56,586 bases of DNA from an uncultured Bacteroidales bacterium (lineage in GTDB: Bacteria; Bacteroidota; Bacteroidia; Bacteroidales; Muribaculaceae), in the NCBI GenBank assembly GCA_947175575.1, contig CAMWNG010000005.1, positions 1-56,586 on the forward strand. Direction: 5' to 3'. Position numbers and translations under genes: made by a program. A model generated the notes under the pieces. That model saw nothing but the letters and a program-made list of their open reading frames with translations. It was not told where the DNA came from and made no database searches. Positions 35,101-44,035 of this stretch are shown in pieces (within the stretch, counting starts at the first letter, position 1; the number at the start of each line of letters is the position of its first letter).

Positions 35101-37456
35101 CAATATGATGGCTAAATCTATAGTATCAGATAAACATTCCAGACTGGAAGGAGTTGTAGGTACAGATTCAGTTGAGGAGGAAGTCGCATTTGATAGTGAA
35201 GCTGAAGCTCCTGCGATGGCGGCGGGTGCGGTGATGCCGGTCGGTGAGAAACCGATTTTCCGCAATGCCGAGACTCTTCAGATCTTTTGGAAACCGAATG
35301 TCACCATCGGCTCCGACGGTGTGGCAGAAATAGAATTCGATATGCCGGATGCCATCGGCTCATGGCAGTTCAATGCCGTGGCTTGGGATATGTCAGGCCG
35401 GACTGCCAATTTGTCAGCTGCACTTGAATCTTCAAAACCGCTGACAATCGAAGGTAACGTACCGCGGTTTGTCAGGGCAGGTGACTCCGTATCCATTCCC
35501 GCAACTGTCATAAATCGTACGTCTGAAACAGTCTCGGCAACCGTCTCTCTCGAAACCTTCGATATTTCCACCGGAAAGATCCTTGACTCGTTCAGTTCGG
35601 ATGTTTCTCTTGATGCGACTGCGCAACGTCAGGTTGCACTCGATATTAAGGTTGATGGAACCCTTCCGATGATAGGTTTCCGCGCACTCGTAACCGGGGC
35701 TGATTTTACCGACGGTGAACAGATATCCATCCCGGTCCTTGAAGCATCGGTAAAGGCTGTCGATTCTGAAATTTTCTATCTTGATGGCGAACGTGATTCG
35801 GTACGTCTTACAATTCCTGCCGATAAATCAGGCGATGGCTTCGCGGCTTTGACTTTCTGTGGCAATCCGGTTTGGGATGTGGTCAAGGCACTACCGGCTC
35901 TCTATGATTTCACTCCTAAATCTGCCACGGCGGCCGTCAACTCGCTGTTCGGTGCGATGGTTGCGAAAGGAATTGCCGTGAATCATCCGGAGATAGTGAC
36001 AGTTGTGGACGAATGGGTCGCCAGTCCTGCCGATTCAGCACTCGTAAGCCCTTTGAAAAAGAATGAGGATCTGAAGATTCTTACCCTCGGTTGCACACCT
36101 TTCGTGGGCGCGTCGGACTATATGACACGTCAGATGCAGCGTCTGGCGGTCACTCTTGATCCTGAACAATCTTCGGCCGTGGCGGACGTCGCTGTCGGGG
36201 TGCTTGAGCGTCTCCAGCAGCCTGACGGCGGATTCAGCTGGATAGAATGGAATCCGGAATCTTCTTTGTTTATTACCGAATATGTGGTTCAACTCATCGG
36301 ACGTCTCAACCGTCTCGGTTTCACAGATGCGCGCACTGATTCCATTGTATCCCGGGCGTTCGGCTTCATTGACTCTCATATTGATCGTCTTGGCGAGCGT
36401 CAGGCTGCCTATCTTTACAGCCTGTATCCCGGCCGTCAGATGTCAGACGTTGTTAGGAAGTCGGTTGAAAAAGGCGTGGCTGAGGTAAAAAAAGACTGGA
36501 GAAAGGATGCTGTGGCATTCAAAGCCCTCGACGCCATGATTCTTGATGCTTACGGACACAAGACGGACGCTTCTGCCGTGATACGCTCGATCGCTGAATT
36601 CGCTGTGGCATCACCCACTGTTGGTCTTGAGATTCCTTCGGTCACTCTTGTCGATTCCTATGCGCAGATTCTTGAAGCTGTGGCTACTGTGGATCCGAAA
36701 TCCCAGTTGATCGACAGCCTGCGGAAATGGCTTGTTCTCAAGACACAAACCACGGATGATCTCGGTGCGTGGAATCCTACTGAACTCATTGCCGCGATGC
36801 TCGCTACCGGCTCCGGTTGGACGACCCTCGGCGACATTGATGCGCATGTCACGATTGACGGCGCTCCTGTGCTTCCGTCAAAGCTCGAACGCGCCACAGG
36901 CACATTCACTCTACGCCTGAAAGGTTCGGATGCTGTACGTACAGTCGAGGTTTCGCGCCGTGAAGGAGTATCCGTACCCTCTTACGGATCACTTATTACA
37001 GTTGCTGAAATCGATCTTGACTCAGTCGCTCCATCTGATTGCGGCGAGCTGTCCATAATGAAACGTATGCTCGTTCTGGACGGCGACGGGTGGCGGGACG
37101 CATCTTCCTTTGAGGCCGGACAGAAGGTTAAGGTGCAGCTTACGCTTCGTGCATCGCGCGAAATGGAATATGTGACGGTCGTTGACGCACGCCCTGCCGG
37201 ATTCGAGCCGGTGAATCAGATGCCGGGAAGAGCCGAAGGCGGAAGCACGCTGTGGGCTTACCGTACCAATGATCTTTCGACAACAGATTTCTTCATAGGT
37301 TACCTTCCCGAAGGCGTCAATTATCTGGAATATGAGGTCATTCCCGGCCATGCGGGTGAATTTATGTCCGGCGTAGCCACTGTGCAGAGCCAGTATGCGC
37401 CGGAGTTCACCGCCCGAAGCGGAGCTCGCAAGGTCTCTGTTTTTGAAAATCGTTGA
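32135..37456 (+). CDS. Alpha-2-macroglobulin-family protein
   Basis: 1773 residues, as in bacterial alpha-2-macroglobulins. Signal peptide 1-21 (no lipobox, so not a lipoprotein); macroglobulin-like beta domains in the first thousand residues, including the PLYRPGETAECAVVVSK segment of the MG2 type; the alpha-2-macroglobulin core near 1050 (WKPNVTIGSDGVAEIEFDMP); the helical thioester-type domain about 1230-1510 (RLQQPDGGFSWI), and a receptor-binding-like end. The thioester motif (C-x-E-Q) of trapping versions is absent; the family also has natural members without it. Probably a periplasmic or surface protease trap or scaffold. Its start is only 5 bp past TAACTTTC (32122-32129), a weak promoter match. 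Confidence 0.9.
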   Translation: MFRKLCLSLFTFLMAINSSLANFQNPDFAFPATVITDAEAVLADSSPQQPGLTRLLALLQIVRATGDIGSDARFDLPALISRAAGQETHADVRGLMYLLQARTVYDIYEGGRFKYNGVTQVTPRPDDIREWSGEDFKAEIKRLTEKSSEWLSAYYSAPLSDYSEVVTCDSLSQDIFPYLRDFLWTQIITMTSEEAESVCNNAALLSPEGSAEWAWWTLGGLDSVMLDLPQIKSLLPLANSDAAKVLIMLNWLRKASSAAEKFDAYTAAEAFLKTAPKTPITELLAQHLCGYLDPYVEIDFSAVAAPGEDVAFILHHNFSSKVGLIVRKTEDHDDVPVFEISLDTDSTQFDIKEKIEHSFKTPGIYQVSSRLNGKSQNWGTQTLIISPVLVTFISGSESNLWLVTDTRTGAPVSGIRLSIGYEAGVSDANGLVKLTGVKSGSCNITATLPDGTAIKFPETVYMSEEYIGDYEIDYRGKIYFSRPLYRPGETAECAVVVSKVDRNSARVWPEAKICLQWENASGEIIYSDTVTTDQYGRATSRLTLPATAMAGRYNVNVRNVESGRHVAYGGVMVSEYKRPVFELVDVDIEQVADSIVIRGRAERFTGAAVPGAKVTADISEFHWWANSEKANIVLETVTDRQGRFNMSFPSDSLNEFADVQVLIRCVAPSGDVADATERFHYQPEAVFNFKSTDFDCSAPFKVDVSLNYGLRKPFYPVVNWKLLKDRQEVASGSSKLEKDGMEVDWTKIPAGNYELNVTADGCAYYTIDVILYNIKRNLVPDDSVDVIHETKLYAAPLGNVDATIGVPARSYVYVISTDDNGEAEIRVEKLDKGFHNLTLRAASSGSKTYTILTIRGALTSLSHIRVEARDLDRRVWLRGEAWRDKIMPATPQHWRLRFEDAQNNSVSGAMIATLFNRALLSYVDNDWSDLQRIFTIFPKDYGFHTDFLWDLHGHVVQVINGRYETGRIRIPVFKYISEGTNTRITLFASNMMAKSIVSDKHSRLEGVVGTDSVEEEVAFDSEAEAPAMAAGAVMPVGEKPIFRNAETLQIFWKPNVTIGSDGVAEIEFDMPDAIGSWQFNAVAWDMSGRTANLSAALESSKPLTIEGNVPRFVRAGDSVSIPATVINRTSETVSATVSLETFDISTGKILDSFSSDVSLDATAQRQVALDIKVDGTLPMIGFRALVTGADFTDGEQISIPVLEASVKAVDSEIFYLDGERDSVRLTIPADKSGDGFAALTFCGNPVWDVVKALPALYDFTPKSATAAVNSLFGAMVAKGIAVNHPEIVTVVDEWVASPADSALVSPLKKNEDLKILTLGCTPFVGASDYMTRQMQRLAVTLDPEQSSAVADVAVGVLERLQQPDGGFSWIEWNPESSLFITEYVVQLIGRLNRLGFTDARTDSIVSRAFGFIDSHIDRLGERQAAYLYSLYPGRQMSDVVRKSVEKGVAEVKKDWRKDAVAFKALDAMILDAYGHKTDASAVIRSIAEFAVASPTVGLEIPSVTLVDSYAQILEAVATVDPKSQLIDSLRKWLVLKTQTTDDLGAWNPTELIAAMLATGSGWTTLGDIDAHVTIDGAPVLPSKLERATGTFTLRLKGSDAVRTVEVSRREGVSVPSYGSLITVAEIDLDSVAPSDCGELSIMKRMLVLDGDGWRDASSFEAGQKVKVQLTLRASREMEYVTVVDARPAGFEPVNQMPGRAEGGSTLWAYRTNDLSTTDFFIGYLPEGVNYLEYEVIPGHAGEFMSGVATVQSQYAPEFTARSGARKVSVFENR

Positions 37457-37467
37457 GACATAACGAT

Positions 37468-37517
37468 AAAAAACGCCTCCGAAAGACCGGAAACAGAATC
37501 TTTCGGAGGCGTTTTTA
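37468..37517. terminator. Bidirectional terminator, alpha-2-macroglobulin / PepSY-like genes
   Basis: Stem AAAAACGCCTCCGAAAGA / TCTTTCGGAGGCGTTTTT (37469-37486 with 37499-37516), loop 12 bp, with A- and T-runs so it can serve both converging genes. Confidence 0.85.
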
Positions 37518-37531
37518 TTTATAAAATTGTA

Positions 37532-37966
37532 TTACGGTTTCTGTGAGCCTGTTATCATGCCGTCGGATACGGTGTATTTTAGAGATGAATTCAGCAGAGT
37601 GACATTATATTCTGCGAAATTCCTGCTTATCACGAACACCTGATTGAGCATCTCGGCACCTTCGATGTAGTCGTATAGTTTGGCCGGGAGCTGGTCTGAC
37701 AATAGCATCTGCGGCAGAGGCAGCCCGTCGCCGTTAATGTCTGTCCAGGAATATTCGGAGTTGAAAGTAGCGGTAACACCGTTTTTTACCGTTACGGTAT
37801 AGCCGCCGTCATATGTGGGTGTGAACGCCTCAATGGCCGGATTTGGCCAGTATTTGGACATGAAATGTTGCAACGGCTCCGGGAGTTCGCTGTAAATGTC
37901 GCTTGACTGACAAGACCAGAGGGCCGGCAATGCGACAATAAGTAGGGGTAAAATAAACTTTCTCAT
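37532..37966 (-). CDS. PepSY-like (DUF2874) lipoprotein
   Basis: 144 residues. Signal peptide with lipobox LWSC, cysteine 19 as lipid site. The body (EPLQHFMSKYWPNPAIEAFTPTYDGGYTVTVKNG) matches PepSY-like domains (beta-lactamase-inhibitor-like fold, DUF2874), common on Bacteroidota lipoproteins. Role unknown; likely anchored in the outer or inner membrane. Monocistronic. Confidence 0.82.
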   Translation of the reverse strand: MRKFILPLLIVALPALWSCQSSDIYSELPEPLQHFMSKYWPNPAIEAFTPTYDGGYTVTVKNGVTATFNSEYSWTDINGDGLPLPQMLLSDQLPAKLYDYIEGAEMLNQVFVISRNFAEYNVTLLNSSLKYTVSDGMITGSQKP

Positions 37967-38018
37967 ACTTACTGAACGCTTTGCCGACCCTTTGGGTTCG
38001 GTGAAAGTTCGTCGATCT

Positions 38019-40019
38019 TTATTTTATCAGGCTGACCGAACGTGCGATGAAATCGCTGAGATCTTTGCCTTTCAACAGGCCGTTGCCGAGCAACGCAAGA
38101 TCGATGAGCTGACGCACCACAGGCTGTCCGGCGGCATAGTCCTTGATAAGTTTCTGCTGCTCGTCGCGGGCTGAGTTTACTGCAGCGAGCAGATCGTCTG
38201 TCTGTTTTTGTGCTTCGGCGTCAAGTTTGCCGTCGGTCGCTTTGGAACGGATTTCTTCAACCTTGGCGTTATCGGCATCCACAGTTTCCTCAAGGGGTTT
38301 GATCTGTGCCTCGAGAGCTGCGGTCGCTTTGTCACGGATATCCTCAACGAGTTTGCTCGATGTATTGACCACCAGGGTGTAGGAGTCGGGCATTTCGCCG
38401 TAGAAATTCATGCCGGGCTGCATGGCCGCCATGTCCTTCATTCGGCGCATGTATTCGTTCTGGGTGATTACGATAGGCATATCATCGGCTCCCATGGCCT
38501 CGAATTCCACCATGAACATCGCTTTTTCAACTTCAGGCACGGAGCTTTGGAACAGAGTGGTGAGAATGTTACGCTGTGTGGCTGTGAGGTTCACGGTCTT
38601 GCCCTCGTCCTTGCGTATGAGTCTGTCGATCACATCGGAGTCGACACGCACGAGACGCGTCTTCTCAAGCTTGTGTTCCAGCAGCTGCACGAAGTGAGAA
38701 TCAAGCTGACCGTCCATCAGCAGTACATTGTAACCCTTGTCATTGGCTGCTTTGATATAGTTGTACTGGGCGGTGGGGTCGGTGGTGTAGAGATACACGA
38801 TGTTACCGTCTTTTTCAGTCTGTTCAGGCTCAACGAGAATCTTGTATTCCTCAAGGGTGTAGAACTTGTGCGAGGTATCTTCGAGCAGGGTGAACTTCAT
38901 GGCGGCGTCGCAGAATTTCTCGTCGGTGAGCATGCCGTATTCGATGAAGATGCGGATGTCGGGCCATTTCTGTTCGAAATCGGCGCGATTGGCCTTGAAG
39001 AGGTCCTCAAGACGTGATGCCACCTTTTTGGTGATATAACCTGAGATTTTCTTCACGGCGGTATCGCTCTGCAGATACGATCGGGATACGTTCAGAGGAA
39101 TATCCGGAGAGTCGATGACGCCCTGGAGGAGCATCATGAATTCCGGTACCACACCTTCCACAGAGTCAGTCACATACACCTGGTTGCTGTATAGCTGGAT
39201 ACGGTTTTTGGTGATCTCGAAGTTGTTCTTTATCTTCGGGAAGTAAAGTATGCCTGTCAGTGTGAAGGGATAGTCCACGTTGAGGTGAATCCAGAACAGG
39301 GGATCGTCCTGTCCGGGATATAGCTCGTGATAGAACTCGAGATAATCCTTGTCGGTCAGCTCCGATGGCTTTTTCATCCACTTCGGCTCCGTTGCGTTTA
39401 TGAGCTTGTCGCCGCTGTAAACGGGGACGGGCAGGAAGCGGCAGTATTTCTTGAGTAAAGCGTCGATTCGTGTCTGGTCAAGGAATTCCTTGCTTTCATC
39501 ATCGATGTAAAGGATGATGTCTGTTCCGCGCGTGGTACGGTCGCCATCGGTCAATTCATACTCGGGTGAACCGTCACACTCCCAGCGTACGGGTTTGGCG
39601 TCCTCCTTGTAGCTCAGCGAGCTGATCACGACTTTCTTGGCCACCATGAAGGCTGAGTAGAAACCCAGACCGAAATGACCGATGATGCTGTTTGCCGTGT
39701 CCTTGTATTTCTCAAGGAACTCTTCGGCTCCTGAGAAAGCTATCTGATTGATATATTTGTCGATGTCGTCGGCGGTCATGCCTATGCCGTGGTCGCTGAT
39801 GCGGAGAGTCCCGTCCTCTTTGTTTACGGTGACTGTCACGTCAAGTTTGCCCGGCTCGCCTTTATATTCGCCGAAGGAGGCCAGGGTACGGAGCTTCTGA
39901 GTGGCATCCACTGCGTTCGATACCAGTTCACGAAGGAAAATTTCGTGATCGGAATAGAGAAATTTTTTGATTACGGGGAAAATATTCTCGGTTGTAACCC
40001 CGATATTACCTTTTGCCAT
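38019..40019 (-). CDS. htpG: Molecular chaperone HtpG (Hsp90 family)
   Basis: 666 residues from ATG 40017-40019 (MAKGNIGVTTENIF). Cytoplasmic ATP-driven chaperone. The ATP-binding N-domain is intact: LRELVSNAVDA near 30-43, SDHGIGMT near 80-87, and GHFGLGFYSAF near 117-127. No C-terminal MEEVD, as expected in bacteria. A frame reaching 40061 is open, but that lies upstream of the likely transcript start. Confidence 0.97.
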   Translation of the reverse strand: MAKGNIGVTTENIFPVIKKFLYSDHEIFLRELVSNAVDATQKLRTLASFGEYKGEPGKLDVTVTVNKEDGTLRISDHGIGMTADDIDKYINQIAFSGAEEFLEKYKDTANSIIGHFGLGFYSAFMVAKKVVISSLSYKEDAKPVRWECDGSPEYELTDGDRTTRGTDIILYIDDESKEFLDQTRIDALLKKYCRFLPVPVYSGDKLINATEPKWMKKPSELTDKDYLEFYHELYPGQDDPLFWIHLNVDYPFTLTGILYFPKIKNNFEITKNRIQLYSNQVYVTDSVEGVVPEFMMLLQGVIDSPDIPLNVSRSYLQSDTAVKKISGYITKKVASRLEDLFKANRADFEQKWPDIRIFIEYGMLTDEKFCDAAMKFTLLEDTSHKFYTLEEYKILVEPEQTEKDGNIVYLYTTDPTAQYNYIKAANDKGYNVLLMDGQLDSHFVQLLEHKLEKTRLVRVDSDVIDRLIRKDEGKTVNLTATQRNILTTLFQSSVPEVEKAMFMVEFEAMGADDMPIVITQNEYMRRMKDMAAMQPGMNFYGEMPDSYTLVVNTSSKLVEDIRDKATAALEAQIKPLEETVDADNAKVEEIRSKATDGKLDAEAQKQTDDLLAAVNSARDEQQKLIKDYAAGQPVVRQLIDLALLGNGLLKGKDLSDFIARSVSLIK

Positions 40020-40064
40020 ATTCAGGTTGAATTTTATTTTTATGTTATAATCATAAAACAAATC

Positions 40065-40080
40065 AGCAAAACAAATGCCA
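40065..40080 (-). promoter_or_regulatory. Sigma-54-like -24/-12 element before htpG
   Basis: On the minus strand TGGCATTTGTTTTGCT: -24 TGGCA and -12 TTGCT in exact canonical spacing. Expected start near 40054, about 35 nt before the ATG. No TAnnTTTG promoter in this 110-bp gap. The -24 part is also the right arm of the hairpin at 40076-40105. Confidence 0.55.
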
Positions 40081-40105
40081 CACCGTCAGAACTGACAATG
40101 TGGCA
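40076..40105 (-). terminator. Hairpin between clpC and htpG
   Basis: TGCCACA-2-GTCAG-2-CTGAC-2-TGTGGCA, 12 bp paired with 2-nt internal loops; 24 bp past the clpC stop and followed by TTTGTTTT. It may end the clpC transcript, and it may be a binding site for a regulator; see the htpG promoter. Confidence 0.7.
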
Positions 40106-40129
40106 TTTTTCGTATTTTTTAAGACAATT

Positions 40130-42721
40130 TTATGCCTCCGGAAGGGCTTTTGTGTCAGGTGTATCAAGGGCTGCGGCATCCGAAGCCACCACTGTGGTGG
40201 TGATTTTCTTCGCTTCGGGGTCGTAATCCACAATCACCTCATTGCCGGGAAGCAGGGCAGCCGACAGTATCAGTTCAGCCAGCTCGTCTTCCAGATATTT
40301 CTGAATGGCACGTTTGAGCGGACGTGCACCGAACTGCGGATCGTAACCTTTCTCGGAGATGAAATCCTTGGCCGCATCCGACAGGGTGAGAGTATAGCCC
40401 AAGTCGGCCAGACGGCGCCGGAAACCGGAAAGCTCGATGTCGATGATGCTGAATATTGCCTCGCGTGACAGGGGTTCGAACATCACTATATCGTCCACAC
40501 GGTTGAGGAATTCGGGCGAGAACGCTTTGTTGAGAGCCTTGCGTATCACGGCGTGCTGTGCTTCGGCCTGTGCCTCATTGTTGCCGGTGGTGAAGCCGAC
40601 GCCCGTACCGAAGTCTTTGAGCTGGCGGCTGCCTATGTTCGATGTCATGATGATGATGGTGTTCTTGAAATCGACACGGCGACCCAGGCTGTCTGTCAGA
40701 CGGCCTTCGTCAAGCACCTGGAGAAGCAGGTTGAACACATCAGGGTGAGCCTTCTCGATCTCATCGAGCAGAACGATGGAGTAGGGACGCCGGCGCACAG
40801 CCTCGGTGAGCTGGCCGCCTTCCTCGTAGCCTACATATCCCGGAGGTGCGCCCACGAGGCGGCTCACGGTGAATTTCTCCATGTACTCACTCATGTCGAT
40901 TCGTATGAGTGTCTCGGGAGAATCGAAAAGGAACTCGGCGAGCTTCTTGGCAAGATGGGTCTTGCCCACGCCGGTGGGACCGAGGAACATGAACGATCCG
41001 ATGGGACGGTTAGGATCCTTCAGACCGATGCGGTTGCGTCGGATGGCTTTGGCGATGGTGTCGATAGCGGCATCCTGCCCGATAATGGCCTTATGCAATG
41101 TCGGTGCCATCTCGAGCAGACGCAGGCCTTCGGCCTGAGCCACGCGTTGAACCGGAACACCTGTCATCATCGCCACAACCTCGGCCACTTTCTCTTCATC
41201 GACAACAACACGGTTCTCTTCAAGAGTCTTTTCCCATTCCTTCTTGGCCTCGTCGAGGCGTTCGATGAGTTTCTGAGCGCGGTCGCGCCATACGGCCGCC
41301 AGTTCGAAGTTCTGGGAGTGTGCGGCCTCGAGTTTTTTCGAGGTGGCTTCCTCAATCTGACCTTCGAGATCCTGAATCTCCGAAGGTACAACGACATTGG
41401 TAATATGAGCTCGAGCACCGGCCTCATCCAGAGCGTCGATGGCCTTGTCCGGGAAATTACGGTCGGAAACATAGCGGTCTGTCAGTTTGACACACGCCGC
41501 CAGAGCTTCGTCGGTATATTTTACATTATGATGATCCTCATATTTTGACCGGATGTTGTTCAGAATCACCAGAGTCTCTTCAGGTGTGGTGGGTTCGACC
41601 ATCACTTTCTGGAAGCGGCGTTCGAGCGCGCCGTCTTTTTCAATGTTGACCCTGTATTCGTCGAGGGTGGTCGCGCCGATACATTGCAGCTCACCGCGCG
41701 CAAGAGCGGGTTTGAGCATGTTTGCGGCATCCATCGAGCCCTGTGAGTTTCCTGCGCCGACTATTGTGTGTATCTCGTCGATGAACAGGATGATGTCTTT
41801 GTTCTTCGACAGTTCGTTAAGGATTCCCTTTATGCGTTCTTCGAATTCGCCGCGATATTTGGTGCCTGCCACAATGGATGCCATGTCCAGAGCTATCACA
41901 CGCTTGTTGAACAGTACGCGGGGAACCTGACGCTTGTTGATGCGCAGTGCCAGACCCTCCACGATGGCTGATTTACCCACACCGGGTTCACCGATGAGCA
42001 CAGGGTTGTTCTTCTTGCGGCGACTCAAAATCTGGGCGAGTCGTTCGATTTCTACTTCGCGCCCTACGACCGGGTCGAGCTGTCCTCGGGCAGCCGCGTC
42101 AGTCATGTCATGTCCGAATTTGTCCAGAAGAGGCGTATTTCCGGAATTGGATGCCTTTTTGGCGCTTGATTTCTGCGAGTTGCCGGATTGACGTCCCGAT
42201 TTGGGTTCGGAATCGCCGGGAGCGTCTTCCACATCGTCGAAGCCTGCTCCGGCAGTGGGACGTTCCTCCTGAATTCCTCTTGAATCCCGTACGGCCTGCA
42301 CGACATCCTCATAGGTCACTCCGGCTGAGAAGAACGGCTGGAACACCTCGGAATTGCGCACCTCGTAATTATGCAGGAGGGCGAGTACGACATGCAGGGG
42401 CTCTATGACCGCATCCTTGAGCATGCGGGCTTCAAGAACCGAAAGTTTGGTGATACGTGCAGTGAGGTCGCCCACTGTGGTGGCTTCCGGTGAAGCCGGG
42501 GCGGAGAGCTCGTAGAGTTCGTTGTCAAGATATGACCGGAGGTCCTCGGCGGTGCGACCCTTGGCCACACGGTCGATGGTCGAATACGATTCGCCGTCAC
42601 GGTCGGTCAGCACGGCGAGCATCAGGTGTGCCGGTTCAATCACAGTGTTGTTGTGCTGAATGGCCTGGGCGCGCGCCGCGCTCATCATGTTTTTGAAATT
42701 ATCTGAAAAAGTTATGTCCAT
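40130..42721 (-). CDS. clpC: ATP-dependent Clp protease ATP-binding subunit ClpC
   Basis: 863 residues. Unfoldase that feeds ClpP in the cytoplasm. Order: two N-terminal Clp_N repeats (1 to about 145), a Ser/Lys-rich linker, first AAA domain with [13 protein letters not shown], a UVR-like coiled segment (about 425-465: [21 protein letters not shown]), second AAA domain with [13 protein letters not shown], and a VGF loop (GTGVGFTTG) that docks ClpP. The UVR-type middle and VGF loop make it ClpC, not ClpB. Start ATG 42719-42721. In the chaperone block, but with its own promoter. Confidence 0.93.
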   Translation of the reverse strand: MDITFSDNFKNMMSAARAQAIQHNNTVIEPAHLMLAVLTDRDGESYSTIDRVAKGRTAEDLRSYLDNELYELSAPASPEATTVGDLTARITKLSVLEARMLKDAVIEPLHVVLALLHNYEVRNSEVFQPFFSAGVTYEDVVQAVRDSRGIQEERPTAGAGFDDVEDAPGDSEPKSGRQSGNSQKSSAKKASNSGNTPLLDKFGHDMTDAAARGQLDPVVGREVEIERLAQILSRRKKNNPVLIGEPGVGKSAIVEGLALRINKRQVPRVLFNKRVIALDMASIVAGTKYRGEFEERIKGILNELSKNKDIILFIDEIHTIVGAGNSQGSMDAANMLKPALARGELQCIGATTLDEYRVNIEKDGALERRFQKVMVEPTTPEETLVILNNIRSKYEDHHNVKYTDEALAACVKLTDRYVSDRNFPDKAIDALDEAGARAHITNVVVPSEIQDLEGQIEEATSKKLEAAHSQNFELAAVWRDRAQKLIERLDEAKKEWEKTLEENRVVVDEEKVAEVVAMMTGVPVQRVAQAEGLRLLEMAPTLHKAIIGQDAAIDTIAKAIRRNRIGLKDPNRPIGSFMFLGPTGVGKTHLAKKLAEFLFDSPETLIRIDMSEYMEKFTVSRLVGAPPGYVGYEEGGQLTEAVRRRPYSIVLLDEIEKAHPDVFNLLLQVLDEGRLTDSLGRRVDFKNTIIIMTSNIGSRQLKDFGTGVGFTTGNNEAQAEAQHAVIRKALNKAFSPEFLNRVDDIVMFEPLSREAIFSIIDIELSGFRRRLADLGYTLTLSDAAKDFISEKGYDPQFGARPLKRAIQKYLEDELAELILSAALLPGNEVIVDYDPEAKKITTTVVASDAAALDTPDTKALPEA

Positions 42722-42752
42722 GCAATTTTATCTAACAGTTCAATTGACAGAT

Positions 42753-42768
42753 TACAAAAATCATGCCA
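42753..42768 (-). promoter_or_regulatory. Sigma-54-like -24/-12 element before clpC
   Basis: On the minus strand TGGCATGATTTTTGTA: -24 TGGCATG, -12 TTGTA, canonical spacing. Expected start near 42743, 22 nt before the ATG. A dyad ATACCATTTTGGCAT overlaps the -24 part, comparable to the ATGCCGTTTGGCA of groES. No TAnnTTTG box with proper spacing in this 119-bp gap. Confidence 0.55.
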
Positions 42769-42840
42769 AAATGGTATGCGGAGCGTCGGATACCATAATT
42801 CCAACGCCCCGCACCACAGAAAAGTTCTTTCAGAGAATGG

Positions 42841-44004
42841 TTACTTCACGCCTTTGGCACCCTTGACGCCGCCGCCCATGTTGAAGATGTTCTGAGCGAA
42901 CGACAGGGTCTTGCCTTCGCGTCCGCGCTGACGTTTGATCGCAAGTTTCACAAGGCGGTCCATCAGGTCTTCGAAAGGAAGTCCGGCTGCTTCCCAAAGA
43001 TAATAGCTGAGCGAACCGGGTATGGTGTTTATCTCGTTCACGTAAACCTTTCCTGTCGAATCATCCATGATCAGATCGACGCGGCTTACACCGTGGCAGC
43101 CGAGCACGCGGAAGGTTTCGCCGGCAAGCTTACGGCATTCGGCTGCAACATCTTCGGGAAGCTCTGCGGGGATTTTCTTCTGGGCCGCATGCATTCCTCC
43201 TGCCATATACTTGTCGCCGTAACTCAGTATTTCATCTGCTTTTACAGGTTCTTCGAGCACTGATGTTTCGAATTCGTCTGCATCACCCAGCACGGAGCAG
43301 TTGATCTCGCGCAGAGCAGTGACCATGTGCTCCACGATAATGCGCTGTGAGAAACGCGCCGCTGTGTTCACACGGTCCACGAGTTCCTCGCGATTGTGAG
43401 CGGCGCCGATACCGATGCTCGAGCCGAGGTCGGCAGGTTTTACTATCACGGGGTATCCGAGAGTCTCTTCCACGTTTTTGATCACGGCGTCGCGGTCCGA
43501 GTTCCAGCGGCGGTCGGTGAACCATACATAGTCCACCACGGGAATCCCTTCCGAGCGCAGAATCATCTTCATGGTTATCTTGTCCATGCCGTTTGCTGAT
43601 GCAAGCGTGTCGCAGCCGGCATAGGGAATTCCGATTGTCTCAAGGACACCCTCGAATTTTCCGTCCTCGACATTTGTGCCGTGCAGCACGGGAACAGCTA
43701 TGTCAAGCGTGTCGAAAACCTCCTTGCCGAACAGGCTTTTGCGGGCGTTGTAGAGGTTGAAGTCACCGTAAACGGGGCGCATGTACACTTCGGTGCATTT
43801 TTCCAGCAGGGCAGGTATATTCTTGTAATTCGAGAGGGTGAGGAGGTCCTTGCCGGTGTACCAGCGGCCTTCTTTCGAAAGATATATGGGAATGATCTCG
43901 TATTTTTCGGGATTGAAAGCATTTATGGCCTGATTGGCCGAAATAACGGAGATTTCATGTTCGGTGGAACGTCCGCCGAAAAATACGCCTACTTTGGTTT
44001 TCAT
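42841..44004 (-). CDS. ddl: D-alanine--D-alanine ligase
   Basis: 387 residues, ATP-grasp enzyme that joins two D-alanines for MurF to attach. Motifs: FFGGRSTEHEIS near 8-19, PVIVKPADLGSSIGIG, and YVNEINTIPGSLSYYLWEAAG (cut here; the NEINTIPG part holds the metal-binding Asn and Glu). Slightly longer at the N-terminus than E. coli DdlB, as in the DdlA-like group. The start is 31 bp after murF; last gene of the operon. Confidence 0.96.
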   Translation of the reverse strand: MKTKVGVFFGGRSTEHEISVISANQAINAFNPEKYEIIPIYLSKEGRWYTGKDLLTLSNYKNIPALLEKCTEVYMRPVYGDFNLYNARKSLFGKEVFDTLDIAVPVLHGTNVEDGKFEGVLETIGIPYAGCDTLASANGMDKITMKMILRSEGIPVVDYVWFTDRRWNSDRDAVIKNVEETLGYPVIVKPADLGSSIGIGAAHNREELVDRVNTAARFSQRIIVEHMVTALREINCSVLGDADEFETSVLEEPVKADEILSYGDKYMAGGMHAAQKKIPAELPEDVAAECRKLAGETFRVLGCHGVSRVDLIMDDSTGKVYVNEINTIPGSLSYYLWEAAGLPFEDLMDRLVKLAIKRQRGREGKTLSFAQNIFNMGGGVKGAKGVK

Positions 44005-44035
44005 ATTTATGATATAATCTGTAAACTATTGTTAC

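Noticed and set aside
38208-41548. Long plus-strand frames antisense to htpG (269 codons) and clpC (331 codons)
   Set aside because: They mirror the codon pattern of highly biased genes on the other strand. Similar shadow frames lie over korA (3037-4098) and pgi (8781-9770). None has a promoter or a recognisable protein.
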